Shown here: positions 28,460 through 41,799 of the stretch, in pieces
Layout of the letters: each line of letters starts with the position of its first letter
Numbering within the stretch: position 1 is the first letter of the stretch
From: Plantago major
Taxonomy: Eukaryota; Streptophyta; Magnoliopsida; Lamiales; Plantaginaceae
Direction of reading: 5' to 3'
Assembly: GCA_026545765.1 (NCBI GenBank)
Contig: CM048840.1
Location: 57,412,580 to 57,476,579 of the forward strand
DNA length: 64,000 bases
Notes under the pieces: model-generated
Told to the model about the DNA's origin: nothing
The model's database searches: none
Seen by the model: only the letters and a program-made list of their open reading frames with translations
Translations under genes and position numbers: made by a program

Positions 28460-28853
28460 TATTGTTTAAATCTCGAATAGACTTCTTTGTTTGACATTAT
28501 CCCACTCCTTTAGTGTGTTGTTTAACTCTCGAGTAGAGTTATTCGTTTGTTGTTCATCCATCCCCAAAGTTTGTTGTTTATATCTCTCAAGTAGATTTGT
28601 TCGTTTGTTGTTTATTCAACACCTTTTGTGTTTTGTTTAACTCTCAAGGAGTTCTTCATTCGTTATTTTATTATTCCTCTTGTGTGGTTTAAATCTAAAA
28701 TTGACTTCTCCTTTTGTAATTATCTCTCCCCCATTACTGTTTTTATTTAACTCCAGAGTAGAATTTTATACTTGTTGTTTATCCGATTCCATATGTGTGT
28801 TGATTAATTCTCAAGTAGTGTTCTTCGTTTGTGATACTCTTACTCCTTCTGTG
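28460..28853 (+). repeat. Reference type-2 heptamer
   Basis: The second heptamer flavour, 394 bp here. A to C match type 1, with a CATCCAT(C/T)(C/T)CC and TCTCTCAAGTAGATTTG version of B and C. D ends ATTATTCCTCTTGTG. E has TTGACTTCTCC and a CTCTC(T/C)CCCATTA tail. F reads TTTTATTTAACTCC with TTTTATACTTG. G reads TTGATTAATTCTCAAG. Both flavours share the A/G junction and occur interspersed through the whole window, so they are cross-homogenised at the ends but not in the middle. Confidence 0.85.
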
Positions 28854-29022
28854 TATTGTTTAAATCTCGAATAGACTTCTTTGTTTGACATTATCCCACT
28901 CCTTTAGTGTGTTGTTTAACTCTCGAGTAGAGTTTTACATTTGTTGTTTATCCCACTCCTTATGTGTGTTCTTTAACTCTTAAGTAGTGTTCTTCGTTTG
29001 TGATACTCTTACTCCTTCTGTG
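28854..29022 (+). repeat. Reference trimer (A-F-G), 169 bp
   Basis: Three subunits in the order A, F (or a B/F hybrid) and G, equal to a heptamer lacking B to E. Trimers sit between heptamers and create the 566-bp period, for example the spacing 31163 to 31729 and 49396 to 49962. The simplest origin is unequal exchange or slippage between the similar B and F subunits. Many trimer middle subunits are B-like at the start (AGAGTTATTCG) and F-like at the end (GTTTATCCCACTCC), as at 31400-31450, which supports recombination inside a subunit. Confidence 0.85.
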
Positions 29023-32000
29023 TATTGTTTAAATCTCGAATAGACTTCTTTGTTTGACATTATCCCATTCCTTTAGTGTGTTGTTTAACTCTCGAGTAGA
29101 GTTATTCGTTTGTTGTTCATCCATCTCCAAAGTTTGTTGTTTATATCTCTCAAGTAGATTTGTTCGTTTGTTGTTTATTCAACACCTTCTGTGTTCTGTT
29201 TAACTCTCAAGTAGAGTTCTTCGTTCGTTATTTTATTATTCCTCTTGTGTGATGTTTAAATCTCAAATTGACTTCTCCGTTTGTAATTATCTCTCTCCCA
29301 TTATTATTTTATTTAACTCCCGTGTAGAATTTTATACTTGTTGTTTATCCCAATACATATGTGTGTTGATTAATTCTCAAGTAGTGTTCTTCGTTTGTGA
29401 TACTCTTACTCCTTCTGTGTATTGTTTAAATCTCGAATAGACTTCTTTGTTTGACATTATCCCACTCCTTTAGTGTGTTGTTTAACTCTCGAGTAGAATT
29501 TTACATTTGTTGTTTATCCCACTCCTTATGTGTGTTCTTTAACTCTTAAGTAGTGTTCTTCGTTTGTGATACTCTTCCTCGTGTGTTGTTTAAATCTCGA
29601 ATAGACTTCTTTGTTTGACATTATCCCACTCCTTTAGTGTGTTGTTTAACTCTCGAGTAGAATTTTACATTTGTTGTTTATCCCACTCCTTATGTGTGTT
29701 CTTTAACTCTTAAGTAGTGTTCTTCGTTTGTGATACTCTTACTCCTTCTGTGTATTGTTTAAATCTCGAACAGACTTCTTTGTTTGACATTATCCCACTC
29801 CTTTAGTGTGTTGTTTAACTCTCGAGTAGAGTTATTCGTTTGTTGTTCTTCCCTCTCCAAAGTCTGTCGTTCATATCACGCAAGTAGAGTTTTTCGTTTG
29901 TTGTTTATTCAAATCCTTTTGTGTTTTGTTTAACTCTCAAGTACAGTTCTTCATTCGTTATTTTATTACTCCTCCTGTGTGTTGTTTAAATCTCAAATTG
30001 ACTTCTCCGTTTGTGATTATCCCACTCCTTTATTGTGTTGTTTAACTCTCGAGTAGAATTTTACATTTGTTGTTTATCCCACTCCTTATGTGTGTTCTTT
30101 AACTCTTAAGTAGTGTTCTTCGTTTGTGATACTCTTACTCCTTCTGTGTATTGTTTAAATCTCGAACAGACTTCTTTGTTTGACATTATCCCACTCCTTT
30201 AGTGTGTTGTTTAACTCTCGCGTAGAGTTATTCGTTTGTTTATCTTCCATCTCCAAAGTTTGTTATTTATATCTCTCAAGTAAATTTGTTCGTTTGTTGT
30301 TTATTCAACACCTTTTGTGTTTTGTTTAACTCTCAAGTAGAGTTCTTCGTTCGTTATTTTATTATTCCTCTTGTGTGATGTTTAAATCTCAAATTGACTT
30401 CTCCGTTTGTAATTATCTCTCTCCCATTATTGTTTTATTTAACTCCCGTGTTTTTATACTTGTTGTTTATCCCAATCCATATGTGCGTTGATTAATTCTC
30501 AAGTAGTGTTCTTCGTTTGTGATACTCTTACTCCTTCTGTGTATTGTTTAAATCTCGAAAGACTTCTTTGTTTGACATTATCCCACTACTTTAGTGTGTT
30601 GTTTAACTCTCGAGTAGAGTTACTCGTTTGTTTTTCTTCCCTCTCCAAAGTCTGTCGTTCATATCACTGAAGTAGAGTTTTTCGTTTGCTGTTTATTCGA
30701 ATCCTTTTGTGTTTTGTTTAACTCTCAAGTAGAGTTCTTCGTTCGTTATTTTATTACTCCTCCTGTGTGTTGTTTAAATCTCAAATTGCCTTCTCCGTTT
30801 GTAATTATCCCACTCCTTTATTGTGTTGTTTAACTCTCGAGTAGAATTTTACATTTGTTGTTTATCCCACTCCTTATGTGTGTTCTTTAACTCTTAAGTA
30901 GTGTTCTTCGTTTGTGATACTCTTACTCCTTCTGTGTATTGTTTAAATCTCGAATAGACTTCTTTGTTTGACATTATCCCACTCCTTTAGTGTGTTGTTT
31001 AACTCTCGAGTAGAGTTATTCGTTTGTTGTTCGTCCATCTCCAAAGTTTTTTGTTTATACCTCTCAAGTAGATTTGTTCGTTTGTTGTTTATTCATCACC
31101 TTTTGTATTTTGTTTAACTCTCAAGAGGAGTTCTTCGGTCGTTATTTTATTATTCCTCTTGTGTGTGGTTTAAATCTCAAATTGACTTCTCCATTTGTAA
31201 TTATCTCTCCCCCATTACTGTTTTATTTAACTCCCGAGTAGAATTTTATACTTGTTGTTTATCCGATTCCATATGTGTGTTGATTAATTCTCAAGTAGTG
31301 TTCTTCGTTTGTGATACTCTTACTCCTTCTGTGTATTGTTTAAATCTCGAATAGACTTCTTTGTTTGACATTATCCCACTCCTTTAGTGTGTTGTTTAAC
31401 TCTCGAGTAGAGTTATTCGTTTGTTGTTTATCCCACTCCTTATGTGTGTTCTTTAACTCTTAAGTAGTGTTCTTCGTTTGTGATACTCTTACTCCTTCTG
31501 TGTATTGTTTAAATCTCGAATAGACTTCTTTGTTTGACATTATCCCACTCCTTTAGTGTGTTGTTTAACTCTCGAGTAGAGTTATTCGTTTGTTGTTCAT
31601 CCATCTCCAAAGTTTGTTGTTTATATCTCTCAAGTAGATTTGTTCGTTTGTTGTTTATTCAACACCTTCTGTGTTCTGTTTAACTCTCAAGTAGAGTTCT
31701 TCGTTCGTTATTTTATTATTCCTCTTGTGTGATGTTTAAATCTCAAATTGACTTCTCCGTTTGTAATTATCTCTCTCCCATTATTATTTTATTTAACTCC
31801 CGTGTAGAATTTTATACTTGTTGTTTATCCCAATACATATGTGTGTTGATTAATTCTCAAGTAGTGTTCTTCGTTTGTGATACTCTTACTCCTTCTATGT
31901 ATTGTTTAAATCTCGAATAGACTTCTTTGTTTGACATTATCCCACTCCTTTAGTGTGTTGTTTAACTCTCGAGTAGAATTTTACATTTGTTGTTTATCCC

Positions 32001-34599
32001 ACTCCTTATGTGTGTTCTTTAACTCTTAAGTAGTGTTCTTCGTTTGTGATACTCTTACTCCTTCTGTGTGTTGTTTAAATTACGAATAGACTTCTTTGTT
32101 TGACATTATCCCACTCCTTTAGTGTGTTGTTTAACTCTCGAGTAGAATTTTACATTTGTTGTTTTTTCCACTCCTTATGTGTGTTCTTTAACTCTTAAGT
32201 AGTCTACTTCGTTTGTGATACTCTTACTCCTTCCGTGTATTGTTTAAATCTCGAACAGACTTCTTTGTTTGACATTATCCCATTCCTTTAGTGTGTTGTT
32301 TAACTCTCGAGTAGAGTTATTCGTTTGTTGTTCTTCCCTCTCCAAAGTCTGTCGTTCATATCACGCAAGTAGAGTTTTTCGTTTGTTGTTTATTCAAATC
32401 CTTTTGTGTTTTGTTTAACTCTCAAGTAGAGTTCTTCATTTGTTATTTTATTACTCCTCCAGTATGTTGTTTAAATCTCAAATTGACTTCTCCGTTTGTG
32501 ATTATCCCACTCCTTTATTGTGTTGTTTAACTCTCGAGTAGAATCTTACATTTGTTGTTTATCCCCCTCCTTATGTGTGTTCGTTAACTCTTAACTAGTG
32601 TTCTACGTTTCTAATACTCTTACTCCTTCTGTGTATTGTTTAAATCTCGAATAGCCTTCTTTGTTTGACATTATCCCACTCCTTTAGTGTGTTGTTTAAC
32701 TCTCGAGTAGAGTTATTCGTTTGTTTATCTTCCATCTCCAAAGTTTGTTGTTTATATCTCTCAAGTAAATTTGTTCGTTTGTTGTTTATTCAACACCTTT
32801 TGTGTTTTGTTTAACTCTCAAGTAGAGTTCTTCATTCGTTATTTTATTATTCCTCTTGTGTGATGTTTAAATCTCAAATTGACTTCTCCGATTGTATATC
32901 TCTCTCCCATTATTGTTTTATTTAACTCCCGTGTTTTTATACTTGTTGTTTATCCCAATCCATATGTGCGTTGATTAATTCTCAAGTAGTGTTCTTCGTT
33001 TTTCATACTCTTACTCCTTCTGTGTATTGTTTAAATCTCGAATAGACTTCTTTATTTGACATTATACCACTACTTTAGTGTGTTGTTTATCTCTCGAGTA
33101 GAGTCATTCATTTGTTGTTCTTCCCTCTCCAAAGTCTGTCGTTCATATCACTCAAGTAGAGTTTTTCGTTTGTTGTTTATTCGAATCCTTTTGTGTTTTG
33201 TTTAACTCTCAAGTAGAGTTCTTCGTTCGTTATTTTATTACTCCTCCTGTGTGTTGTTTAATTCTCAAATTGCCTTCTCCGTTTGTAATTATCCCACTCC
33301 TTTAATGTGTTGTTTAACTCTCGATTAGAATTTTACATTTGTTGTTTATCCCACTCCTTATGTGTGTTCTTTAACTCTTAAGTAGTGTTCTTCGGTTGTA
33401 ATACTCTTACTCCTTATGTGTATTGTTTAAATCTCGAATAGACTTCTTTGTTTGACATTATCACACTCCTTTAGTGTGTTGTTTAACGCTCGAGTAGAGT
33501 TATTCGTTTGTTGTTCGTCCATCTCCAAAGTTTGTTGTTTATACCTCTCAAGTAGATTTGTTCGTTCGTTGTTTATTCATCACCTTTTGTGTTTTGTTTA
33601 ACTCTCAAGAGGAGTTCTTCATTCGTTATTTAATTATTCCTATTGTGTGTGGTTTAAATCTAAAATTGACTTCTCCTTTTGTAATTATCTCTCCCCCATT
33701 ACTGTTTTTATTTAACTCCAAAGTAGAATTTTATACTTGTTGTTTATCCGATTCCATATATGTGTTGATTAATTCTCAAGTAGTGTTCTTCGTTTGTGAT
33801 ACTCTTACTCCTTCTGTGTATTGTTTAAATCTCGAATAGACTTCTTTGTTTGACATTATCCCACTCCTTTAGTGTGTTGTTTAACTCTCGAGTAGAGTTA
33901 TTCGTTTGTCGTTTATCCCACTCTTTATGTGTGTTCTTTAACTCTTAAGTAGTGTTCTTCGTTTGTGATACTCTTACTCCTTCTGTGTATTGTTTAAATC
34001 TCGAATAGACTTCTTTGTTTGACATTATCCCATTCCTTTAGTGTGTTGTTTAACTCTCGAGTAGAGTTATTCGTTTGTTGTTCATCCATCTCCAAAGTTT
34101 GTTGTTTATATCTCTCAAGTAGATTTGTTCGTTTGTTGTTTATTCAACACCTTTTGTGTTTTGTTTAACTCTCAAGTGGAGTTCTTCGTTCGTTATTTTA
34201 TTATTCCTCTTGTGTGTTGTTTAAATCTCAAATTGACTTCTCCGTTTGTAATTATCTCTCTCCCATTATTGTTTTATTTAACTCCCGAGTAGAATTTTAT
34301 ACTTGTTGTTTATCCCAGTCCATATGTGTGTTGATTAATTCTCAAGTAGTGTTCTACGTTTGTGATACTCTTACTCCTTCTGTGTATTGTTGAAATCTCG
34401 AACAGACTTCTTCGTTTGACATTATCCCACTCCTTTAGTGTGTTGTTTAACTCTCGAGTAGAGTTATTCGTTTGTTGTTCATCCATCTCCAAAGTTTGTT
34501 GTTTATACATCTCAAGTAGATTTGTTCGTTTGTTGTTTATTCAACACCTTTTGTGTTTTGTTTAACTCTAAAGTAGAGTTCTTCGGTCGTTATTTTATT

Positions 34600-36980
34600 A
34601 TTCCTCTTGTGTGATGTTTAAAACTCAAATTGACTTCTCCGTTTGTAATTATCTCTCTCCCATTATTGTTTTATTTAACTCCCGTGTAGAATTTTATACT
34701 TGTTGTTTATCCCAATCCATATGTGTGTTGATTAATTCTCAAGTAGTGTTCTTCGTTTGTGATACTCTTACTCCATCTGTGTATTGTTTAAATCTCGAAC
34801 AGACTTCTTTGTTTGACATTATCCCACTCCTTTAGTGTGTTGTTTAACTCTCGAGTAGAGTTATTCGTTTGTTGTTCTTCCCTCTCCAAAGTCTGTCGTT
34901 CATATCACTCAAGTAGAGTTTTTCGTTTGTTGTTTATTCAAATCCTTTTGTGTTTTGTTTAACTCTCAAGTAGAGTTCTTCATTCGTTATTTTATTACTC
35001 CTCCTGTGTGTTGTTTAAATCTCAAATTGCCTTCTCCGTTTGTAATTATCCCACTCCTTTATTGTGTTGTTTAACTCTCGAGTAGAATTTTACATTTGTT
35101 GTTTATCCCACTCCTTATGTGTGTTCTTTAACTCTTAAGTAGTGTTCTTCGTTTGTGATACTCTTACTCCTTCGGTGTGTTGTTTAAATCACGAATAGAC
35201 TTCTTTGTTTGACATTATCCCACCCCTTTAGTGTGTTGTTTAACTCTCGAGTAGAGTTATTCGTTTTTTTATCTTCCATCTCCAAAGTTTTTTGTTTATA
35301 CCTCTCAAGTAGATTTGTTCGTTTGTTGTTTATTCAACACCTTTTGTGTTTTGTTTATCTCTCAAGAGGAGTTCTTCGTTCGTTATTTTATTATTCCTCT
35401 TGTGTGTGGTTTAAATCTCAAATTGACTTCTCCGTTTGTAATTATCTCTCCCCCATTACTGTTTTATTTAACTCCCGAGTAGAATTTTATACTTGTTGTT
35501 TATCCTAGTCCATATGTGTGTTGATTAATTCTCAAGTAGTGTTCTTCGTTTGTGATACTCTTACTCCTTCTGTGTATTGATTAAATTTCGAACAGACTTC
35601 TTTGTTTGACATTATCCCACTCCTTTAGTGTGTTGTTTAACTCTCGAGTAGAGTTATTCGTTTGTTGTTCGTCCATCTCCAAAGTTTGTTGTTTATACCT
35701 CTCAAGTAGATTTGTTCGTTTGTTGTTTATTCAACACCTTTTGTGTTTTGTTTAACTCTCAAGTAGAGTTCTTCGTTCGTTATTTTATTATTCCTCTTGT
35801 GTGATGTTTAAATCTCAAATTGACTTCTCCGTTTGTAATTATCTCTCTCCCATTATTGTTTTATTTAACTCCCGTTTAGAATTTTATACTTGTTGTTTAT
35901 CCCAATCCATATGTGTGTTGATTAATTCTCAAGTAGTGTTCTTCGTTTGTGATACTCTTACTCCATCTGTGTATTGCTTAAATCTCGAACAGACTTCTTT
36001 GTTTGACATTATCCCACTCCTTTAGTGAGTTGTTTAACTCTCGAGTAGAGTTATTCGTTTGTTGTTCTTCCCTCTCCAAAGTCTGTCGTTCATATCACTC
36101 AAGTAGAGTTTTTCGGTTGTTGTTTATTCAAATCCTTTTGTGTTTTGTTTAACTCTCAAGTAGAGTTCTTCATTCGTTATTTTATTACTCCTCCTGTGTG
36201 TTGTTTAAATCTCAAATTGCCTTCTCCGTTTGTAATTATCCCACTCCTTTATTGTGTTGTTTAACTCTCGAGTATAATTTTACATTTGTTGTTTATCCCA
36301 CTCCTTATGTGTGTTCTTTAACTCTTAAGTAGTGTTCTTCGTTTGTGATACTCTTACTCCTTCGGTGTGTTGTTTAAATCACGAATAGACTTCTTTGTTT
36401 GACATTATCCCACTCCTTTAGTGTGTTGTTTAACTCTCGAGTAGAGTTATTCGTTTTTTTATCTTCCATCTCCAAAGTTTTTTGTTTATACCTCTCAAGT
36501 AGATTTGTTCGTTTGTTGTTTATTCAACACCTTTTGTGTTTTGTTTATCTCTCAAGAGGAGTTCTTCGTTCGTTATTTTATTATTCCTCTTGTGTGTGGT
36601 TTAAATCTCAAATTGACTTCTCCGTTTGTAATTATCTCTCCCCCATTACTGTTTTATTTAACTCCCGAGTAGAATTTTATACTTGTTGTTTATCCGATTT
36701 CCATATGTGTGTTGATTAATTCTCAAGTAGTGTTCTTCGTTTGTGATACTCTTACTCCTTTTGTGTATTGTTTAAATCTCGAATAGACTTCTTTGTTTGA
36801 CATTATCCCACTCCTTTAGTGTTGTTTTTAACTCTCGAGTAGAATTTTACATTTGTTGTTTATCTCACTCCTTATGTGTGTTCTTTAACTCTAAAGTAGT
36901 GTTCTTTGTTTGTGATACTCTTACTCCTTCAGTGTATTGTTTAAATCTCGAATAGACTTCTTTGTTTGACATTATCCCAC
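34600..36980 (+). repeat. 1190-bp higher-order repeat, two tandem copies
   Basis: Two adjacent copies of a 21-subunit (three heptamer) block. Private variants recur exactly 1190 bases apart: CTCCATCTGT at 34771 and 35961, TTCGGTGTGT at 35171 and 36361, and TTGTTTATCT at 35351 and 36541. The copies are near-identical, so this duplication is recent. Confidence 0.8.
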
Positions 36981-39900
36981 TCCTTTAGTGTGTTGTTTAA
37001 CTCTCGAGTAGAGTTATTCGTTTGTTTATCTTCCATCTCCCAAGTTTGTTGTTTATATCTCTCAAGTAAATTTGTTCGTTTGTTGTTTATTCAACACCTT
37101 TTGTGTTTTGTTTAACTCTCAAGTAGAGTTCTTCGTTCGTTATTTTATTACTCCTCCTGTGTGTTGTTTAAATCTCAAATTGCCTTCTCCATTTGTAATT
37201 ATCCCACTCCTTTATTGTGTTGTTTAACTCTCGAGTAGAATTTTACATTTGTTCTTTATCCCACTCCTTATGTGTGTTCTTTAACTCTTAACTAGTGTTC
37301 TACGTTTCTAATACTCTTACTCCTTCTGTGTATTGTTTAAATCTCGAATAGCCTTCTTTGTTTGACATTATCCCACTCCTTTAGTGTGTTGTTTAACTCT
37401 CGAGTAGAGTTATTCGTTTGTTTATCTTCCATCTCCAAAGTTTGTTGTTTATATCTCTCAAGTAAATTTGTTCGTTTGTTGTTTATTCAACACCTTTTGT
37501 GTTTTGTTTAACTCTCAAGTAGAGTTCTTCATTCGTTATTTTATTATTCCTCTTGTGTGATGTTTAAATCTCAAATTGACTTCTCCGATTGTATATCTCT
37601 CTCCCATTATTGTTTTATTTAACTCCCGTGTTTTTATACTTGTTTATCCCAATCCATATGTGTGTTGATTAATTCTCAAGTAGTGTTCTTCGTTTTTGAT
37701 ACTCTTACTCCTTCTGTGTATTGTTTAAATCTCGAATAGACTTCTTTATTTGACATTATACCACTCCTTTAGTGTGTTGTTTAACTCTCGAGTAGAGTCA
37801 TTCATTTGTTGTTCTTCCCTCTCCAAAGTGTGTCGTTCATATCACTCAAGTAGAGTTTTTCGTTTGTTGTTTATTCGAATCCTTTTGTGTTTTCTTTAAC
37901 TCTCAAGTAGAGTTCTTCGTTCGTTATTTTATTACTCCTCCTGTGTGTTGTTTAATTCTCAAATTGCCTTCTCCGTTTGTAATTATCCCACTCCTTTATT
38001 GTGTTGTTTAACTCTCGATTAGAATTTTACATTTGTTGTTTATCCCACTCCTTATGTGTGTTCTTTAACTCTTAAGTAGTGTTCTTCGGTTGTAATACTC
38101 TTACTCCTTATGTGTATTGTTTAAATCTCGAATAGACTTCTTTGTTTGACATTATCCCACTCCTTTAGTGTGTTGTTTAACTCTCGAGTAGAGTTATTCG
38201 TTTGTTGTTCGTCCATCTCCAAAGTTTGTTGTTTATACCTCTCAAGTAGATTTGTTCGTTCGTTGTTTATTCATCACCTTTTGTGTTTTGTTTAACTCTC
38301 AAGAGGAGTTCTTCATTCGTTATTTTATTATTCCTCTTGTGTGTGGTTTAAATCTAAAATTGACTTCTCCTTTTGTAATTATCTCTCCCCCATTACTGTT
38401 TTTATTTAACTCCAGAGTAGAATTTTATACTTGTTGTTTATCCGATTCCATATGTGTGTTGATTAATTCTCAAGTAGTGTTCTTCGTTTGTGATACTCTT
38501 ACTCCTTCTGTGTATTGTTTAAATCTCGAATAGACTTCTTTGTTTGACATTATCCCACTCCTTTAGTGTGTTGTTTAACTCTCGAGTAGAGTTATTCGTT
38601 TGTCGTTTATCCCACTCCTTATGTGTGTTCTTTAACTCTTAAGTAGTGTTCTTCGTTTGTGATACTCTTACTCCTTCTGTGTATTGTTTAAATCTCGAAT
38701 AGACTTCTTTGTTTGACATTATCCCATTCCTTTAGTGTGTTGTTTAACTCTCGAGTAGAGTTATTCGTTTGTTGTTCATCCATCTCCAAAGTTTGTTGTT
38801 TATATCTCTCAAGTAGATTTGTTCGTTTGTTGTTTATTCAACACCTTCTGTGTTCTGTTTAACTATCAAGTGGAGTTCTTCGTTCGTTATTTTATTATTC
38901 CTCTGGTGTGTTGTTTAAATCTCAAATTGACTTCTCCGTTTCTAATTATCTCTCTCCCATTATTGTTTCATTTAACTCCCGAGTAGAATTTTATACTTGT
39001 TGTTTATCCCAGTCCATATGCGTGTTGATTAATTCTCAAGTAGTGCTCTTCGTTTGTGATACTCTTACTCCTTCTGTGTATTGATTAAATTTCGAACAGA
39101 CTTCTTTGTTTGACATTATCCCACTCCTTTAGTGTGTTGTTTAACTCTCGAGTAGAGTTATTCGTTTGTTGTTCGTCCATCTCCAAAGTTTGTTGTTTAT
39201 ACCTCTCAAGTAGATTTGTTCGTTTGTTGTTTATTCAACACCTTTTGTGTTTTGTTTAACTCTCAAGTAGAGTTCTTCGTTCGTTATTTTATTATTCCTC
39301 TTGTGTGATGTTTAAATCTCAAATTGACTTCTCCGTTTGTAATTATCTCTCTCCCATTATTGTTTTATTTAACTCCCGTGTAGAATTTTATACTTGTTGT
39401 TTATCCCAATCCATATGTGTGTTGATTAATTCTCAAGTAGTGTTCTTCGTTTGTGATACTCTTACTCCTTCTGTGTATTGTTTAAATCTCGAACAGACTT
39501 CTTTGTTTGACATTATCCCACTCCTTTAGTGTGTTGTTTAACTCTCGAGTAGAGTTATTCGTTTGTTGTTCTTCCCTCTCCAAAGTCTGTCGTTCATATC
39601 ACTCAAGTAGAGTTTTTCGTTTGTTGTTTATTCAAATCCTTTTGTGTTTTGTTTAACTCTCAAGTAGAGTTCTTCATTCGTTATTTTATTACTCCTTCTG
39701 TGTATTGTTTAAATCTCAAATTGCCTTATCCGTTTGTAATTATCCCACTCCTTTATTGTGTTGTTTAACTCTCGAGTAGAATTTTACATTTGTTGTTTAT
39801 CCCACTCCTTATGTGTGTTCTTTAACTCTTAAGTAGTGTTCTTCGTTTGTGATACTCTTACTCCTTCTGTGTGTTGTTTAAATCACGAATAGACTTCTTT

Positions 39901-41799
39901 GTTTGACATTATCCTACTCCTTTAGTGTGTTGTTTAACTCTCGAGTAGAGTTATTCGTTTTTTTATCTTCCATCTCGAAAGTAGATTTGTTCGTTTGTTG
40001 TTTATTCAACACCTTTTGTGTTTTGTTTAACTCTCAAGAGGAGTTCTTCGTTCATTATTTTATTATTCCTCTTGTGTGTGGTTTAAATCTCAAATTGACT
40101 TCTCCGTTTGTAATTATCTCTCCCCCATTACTGTTTTATTTAACTCCCGAGTAGAATTTTATACTTGTTTATCCGATTCCATATGTGTGTTGATTAATTC
40201 TCAAGTAGTGTTCTTCGTTTGTGATACTCTTACTCCTTCTATGTATTGTTTAAATCTCGAATAGACTTCTTTGTTTGACATTATCCCACTCCTCCTTTAG
40301 TGTGTTGTTTAACTCTCGAGTAGAATTTTACATTTGTTGTTTATCCCACTCCTTATGTGTGTTCTTTAACTCTTAAGTGGTGTTCTTCGTTTGTGATACT
40401 CTTACTCCTTCAGTGTATTGTTTAAATCTCGAATAGACTTCTTTGTTTGACATTATCCCACTCCTTTAGTGTGTTATTTAAGTCTCGAGTAGAGTTATTC
40501 GTTTGTTTATCTTCCATCTCCCAAGTTTGTTGTTTATATCTCTCAAGTAAATTTGTTCGTTTGTTGTTTATTCAACACCTTTTGTGTTTTGTTTAACTCT
40601 CAAGTAGAGTTCTTCGTTCGTTATTTTATTACTCCTCCTGTGTGTTGTTTAAATCTCAAATTGCCTTCTCCGTTTGTAATTATCCCACTCCTTTATTGTG
40701 TTGTTTAACTCTCGAGTAGAATTTTACATTTGTTGTTTATCCCACTCCTTATGTTTGTTCTTTAACTCTTAACTAGTGTTCTATGTTTCTGATACTCTTA
40801 CTCCTTCTGTGTATTGTTTAAATCTCGAATAGACTTCTTTGTTTGACATTATCCCACTCCTTTAGTGTGTTGTTTAACTCTCGAGTAGAGTTATTCGTTT
40901 GTTGTTCATCCATCTCCAAAGTTTGTTGTTTATACCTCTCAAGTAGATTTGTTCGTTCGTTGTTTATTCATCACCTATTGTGTTTTGTTTAACTCTCAAG
41001 AGGAGTTCTTCGTTCGTTATTTTATTATTCCTCTTGTGTGTGGTTTAAATCTAAAATTGACTTCTCCATTTGTAATTATCTCTCCCCCATTACTGTTTCA
41101 TTTAACTCCAGAGTAGAATTTTATACTTGTTGTTTATCCGATTCCATATGTGTGTTGATTAATTCTCAAGTAGTGTTCTTCGTTTGTGATACTCTTACTC
41201 CTTCTGTGTATTGTTTAAATCTCGAACAGACTTCTTTGTTTGACATTATCCCACTCCTTTAGTGTGTTGTTTAACTCTCGAGTAGAGTTATTCGTTTGTC
41301 GTTTATCCCACTCCTTATGTGTGTTCTTTTACTCTTAAGTAGTGTTCTTCGTTTGTGATACTCTTACTCCTTCTGTGTATTGTTTAAATCTTGAATAGAC
41401 TTCTTTGTTGGACATTATCCCACTCCTTTAGTGTGTTGTTTAACTCTCGAGTAGAGTTATTCGTTTGTTGTTCATCCATCTCCAAAGTTTGTTGTTTATA
41501 TCTCTCAAGTAGATTTGTTCGTTTGTTGTTTATTCAATACCTTTTGTGTTTTGTTTAACTCTCAAGTGGAGTTCTTCGTTCGTTTTTTTATTATTCCTCT
41601 GGTGTGTTGTTTAAATCTCAAATTGACTTCTCCGTTTGTAATTATCTCCCTCCCATTATTATTTTATTTAACTCCCGAGTTGAATTTTATACTTGTTATC
41701 CCAATCCATATGTGTGTTGATTAATTCTCAAGTAGTGTTCTTCGTTTGTGATATTCTTACTCCTTCTGTGTATTTTTTAAATCTCGAACAGACTTCTTT

